From positions 1 through 6,934 of the forward strand of contig DAIEML010000126.1 of NCBI GenBank assembly GCA_027349615.1: DNA of 6,934 nucleotides. The letters run 5' to 3'. The translations under genes and the position numbers were made by a program. The notes under the pieces were generated by a model. The model was not told the DNA's origin. It did no database searches and saw nothing but the letters and a program-made list of their open reading frames with translations. This DNA comes from Ignavibacteriales bacterium. GTDB taxonomy: Bacteria > Bacteroidota > Ignavibacteria > Ignavibacteriales > Ignavibacteriaceae. Position 1 is the first letter of the stretch; every line of letters begins with the position of its first letter. Shown here piece after piece: positions 6,560 to 6,934 of this stretch.

Positions 6560-6934
6560 ATGTATAATAATCTAAAGAATGATCAAGAGATTTTTGAAGT
6601 TTTAAATCTCGAAACTAAACGCCAGCAAGAATATTTAGAACTAATTGCTTCAGAAAATTTTGTAAGTTCTGCGGTTCTAGAAGCTGCGGGAACCGTTTTG
6701 ACAAACAAATATGCTGAAGGATATCCAGGAAAACGATATTATGGCGGATGCGAATTTGTTGACATGGCAGAAAATTTAGCAAAAGAAAGATTAAAAAAAT
6801 TGTTCAATGCCGAATATGTGAATGTTCAACCGCATAGCGGATCTCAAGCAAATATGGCTGTGCTTATGACGTATTTAAAACCTGGAGATAAATTTTTAGG
6901 TTTAAGTCTTGCTCACGGCGGACATTTAACTCAT
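6560..6934 (+). CDS. glyA: Serine hydroxymethyltransferase, 5' part only
   Basis: The first 125 codons of glyA are present and the gene runs off the right edge; full-length enzymes have about 415-425 residues. SHMT is a cytoplasmic PLP enzyme that interconverts serine plus tetrahydrofolate with glycine plus 5,10-methylene-tetrahydrofolate, the main source of one-carbon units. The visible part holds the highly conserved LIASENF (S31), the [15 protein letters not shown] segment with Y51, E53 and Y61 (equivalent to E. coli Y55, E57 and Y65), HSGSQAN of the PLP phosphate-binding region at about 92-98, and LAHGGHLTH, whose H122 corresponds to the histidine stacking on the PLP ring. The PLP lysine lies beyond the window. 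The ATG at 6560 has no Shine-Dalgarno but an A-rich leader (AAAAAAATAAA), like the other genes here. It is probably a separate transcription unit from the barrel gene. The identification is certain. Confidence 0.97.
   Translation, partial: MYNNLKNDQEIFEVLNLETKRQQEYLELIASENFVSSAVLEAAGTVLTNKYAEGYPGKRYYGGCEFVDMAENLAKERLKKLFNAEYVNVQPHSGSQANMAVLMTYLKPGDKFLGLSLAHGGHLTH

Noticed and set aside
1..6934. Mobile elements, CRISPR arrays, tRNAs, toxin-antitoxin or defence genes
   Set aside because: I looked on both strands for transposase or integrase motifs, regularly spaced repeats and tRNA-like arms and saw none; the window is a compact set of metabolic and envelope genes of uniform composition.

Overview
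The window is AT-rich throughout (low GC by eye) and reads as chromosome of a Bacteroidota/Ignavibacteriota-type bacterium. The evidence is: nearly every start except one lacks a Shine-Dalgarno and sits in an A/T-rich leader; there is a SPOR-domain lipoprotein, a secreted DNRLRE-like lipoprotein and a FadL/PorV-style outer-membrane barrel of the sort common in the Bacteroidota/Chlorobi/Ignavibacteria group; and the upstream elements fit the TTTG-N(19-21)-TAnnTTTG promoter of that group better than a classical sigma70 promoter. The phylum call is inference; no rRNA or other marker gene is present.

Layout. On the minus strand, from 1737 down to the left edge, lie a SPOR-domain lipoprotein gene (1195-1737) and, 11 bp behind it, hutI for imidazolonepropionase, whose last residues are cut off by the window edge. 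A 215-bp divergent intergenic region separates them from a tight plus-strand operon: glgA (ADP-glucose-dependent glycogen synthase), a GmhB-type HAD phosphatase, a lipoprotein with two tandem DNRLRE-like beta-sandwich domains, and an outer-membrane beta-barrel protein. The junctions are TAATG (1-bp overlap), TTGA (4-bp overlap with a TTG start) and either a second TTGA or a 2-bp gap, so the four genes look translationally coupled. After 104 bp of AT-rich DNA, the 5' part of glyA (serine hydroxymethyltransferase) begins and runs off the right edge.

How they fit together. glgA and gmhB both work on sugars in the cytoplasm (storage glucan; heptose for lipopolysaccharide), while the next two genes encode an exported lipoprotein and an outer-membrane barrel. 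The operon therefore mixes carbohydrate metabolism with envelope proteins of unknown role. hutI (histidine catabolism) and glyA (one-carbon/serine metabolism) are ordinary metabolic genes, and nothing ties them functionally to the operon. I see no mobile element, CRISPR array, RNA gene or defence system. The most interesting part is the lipoprotein/barrel pair coupled to glgA-gmhB, in particular the lipoprotein with its internal duplication and its possible relation to the DUF4270 lipoproteins that accompany glgA in other Bacteroidota.
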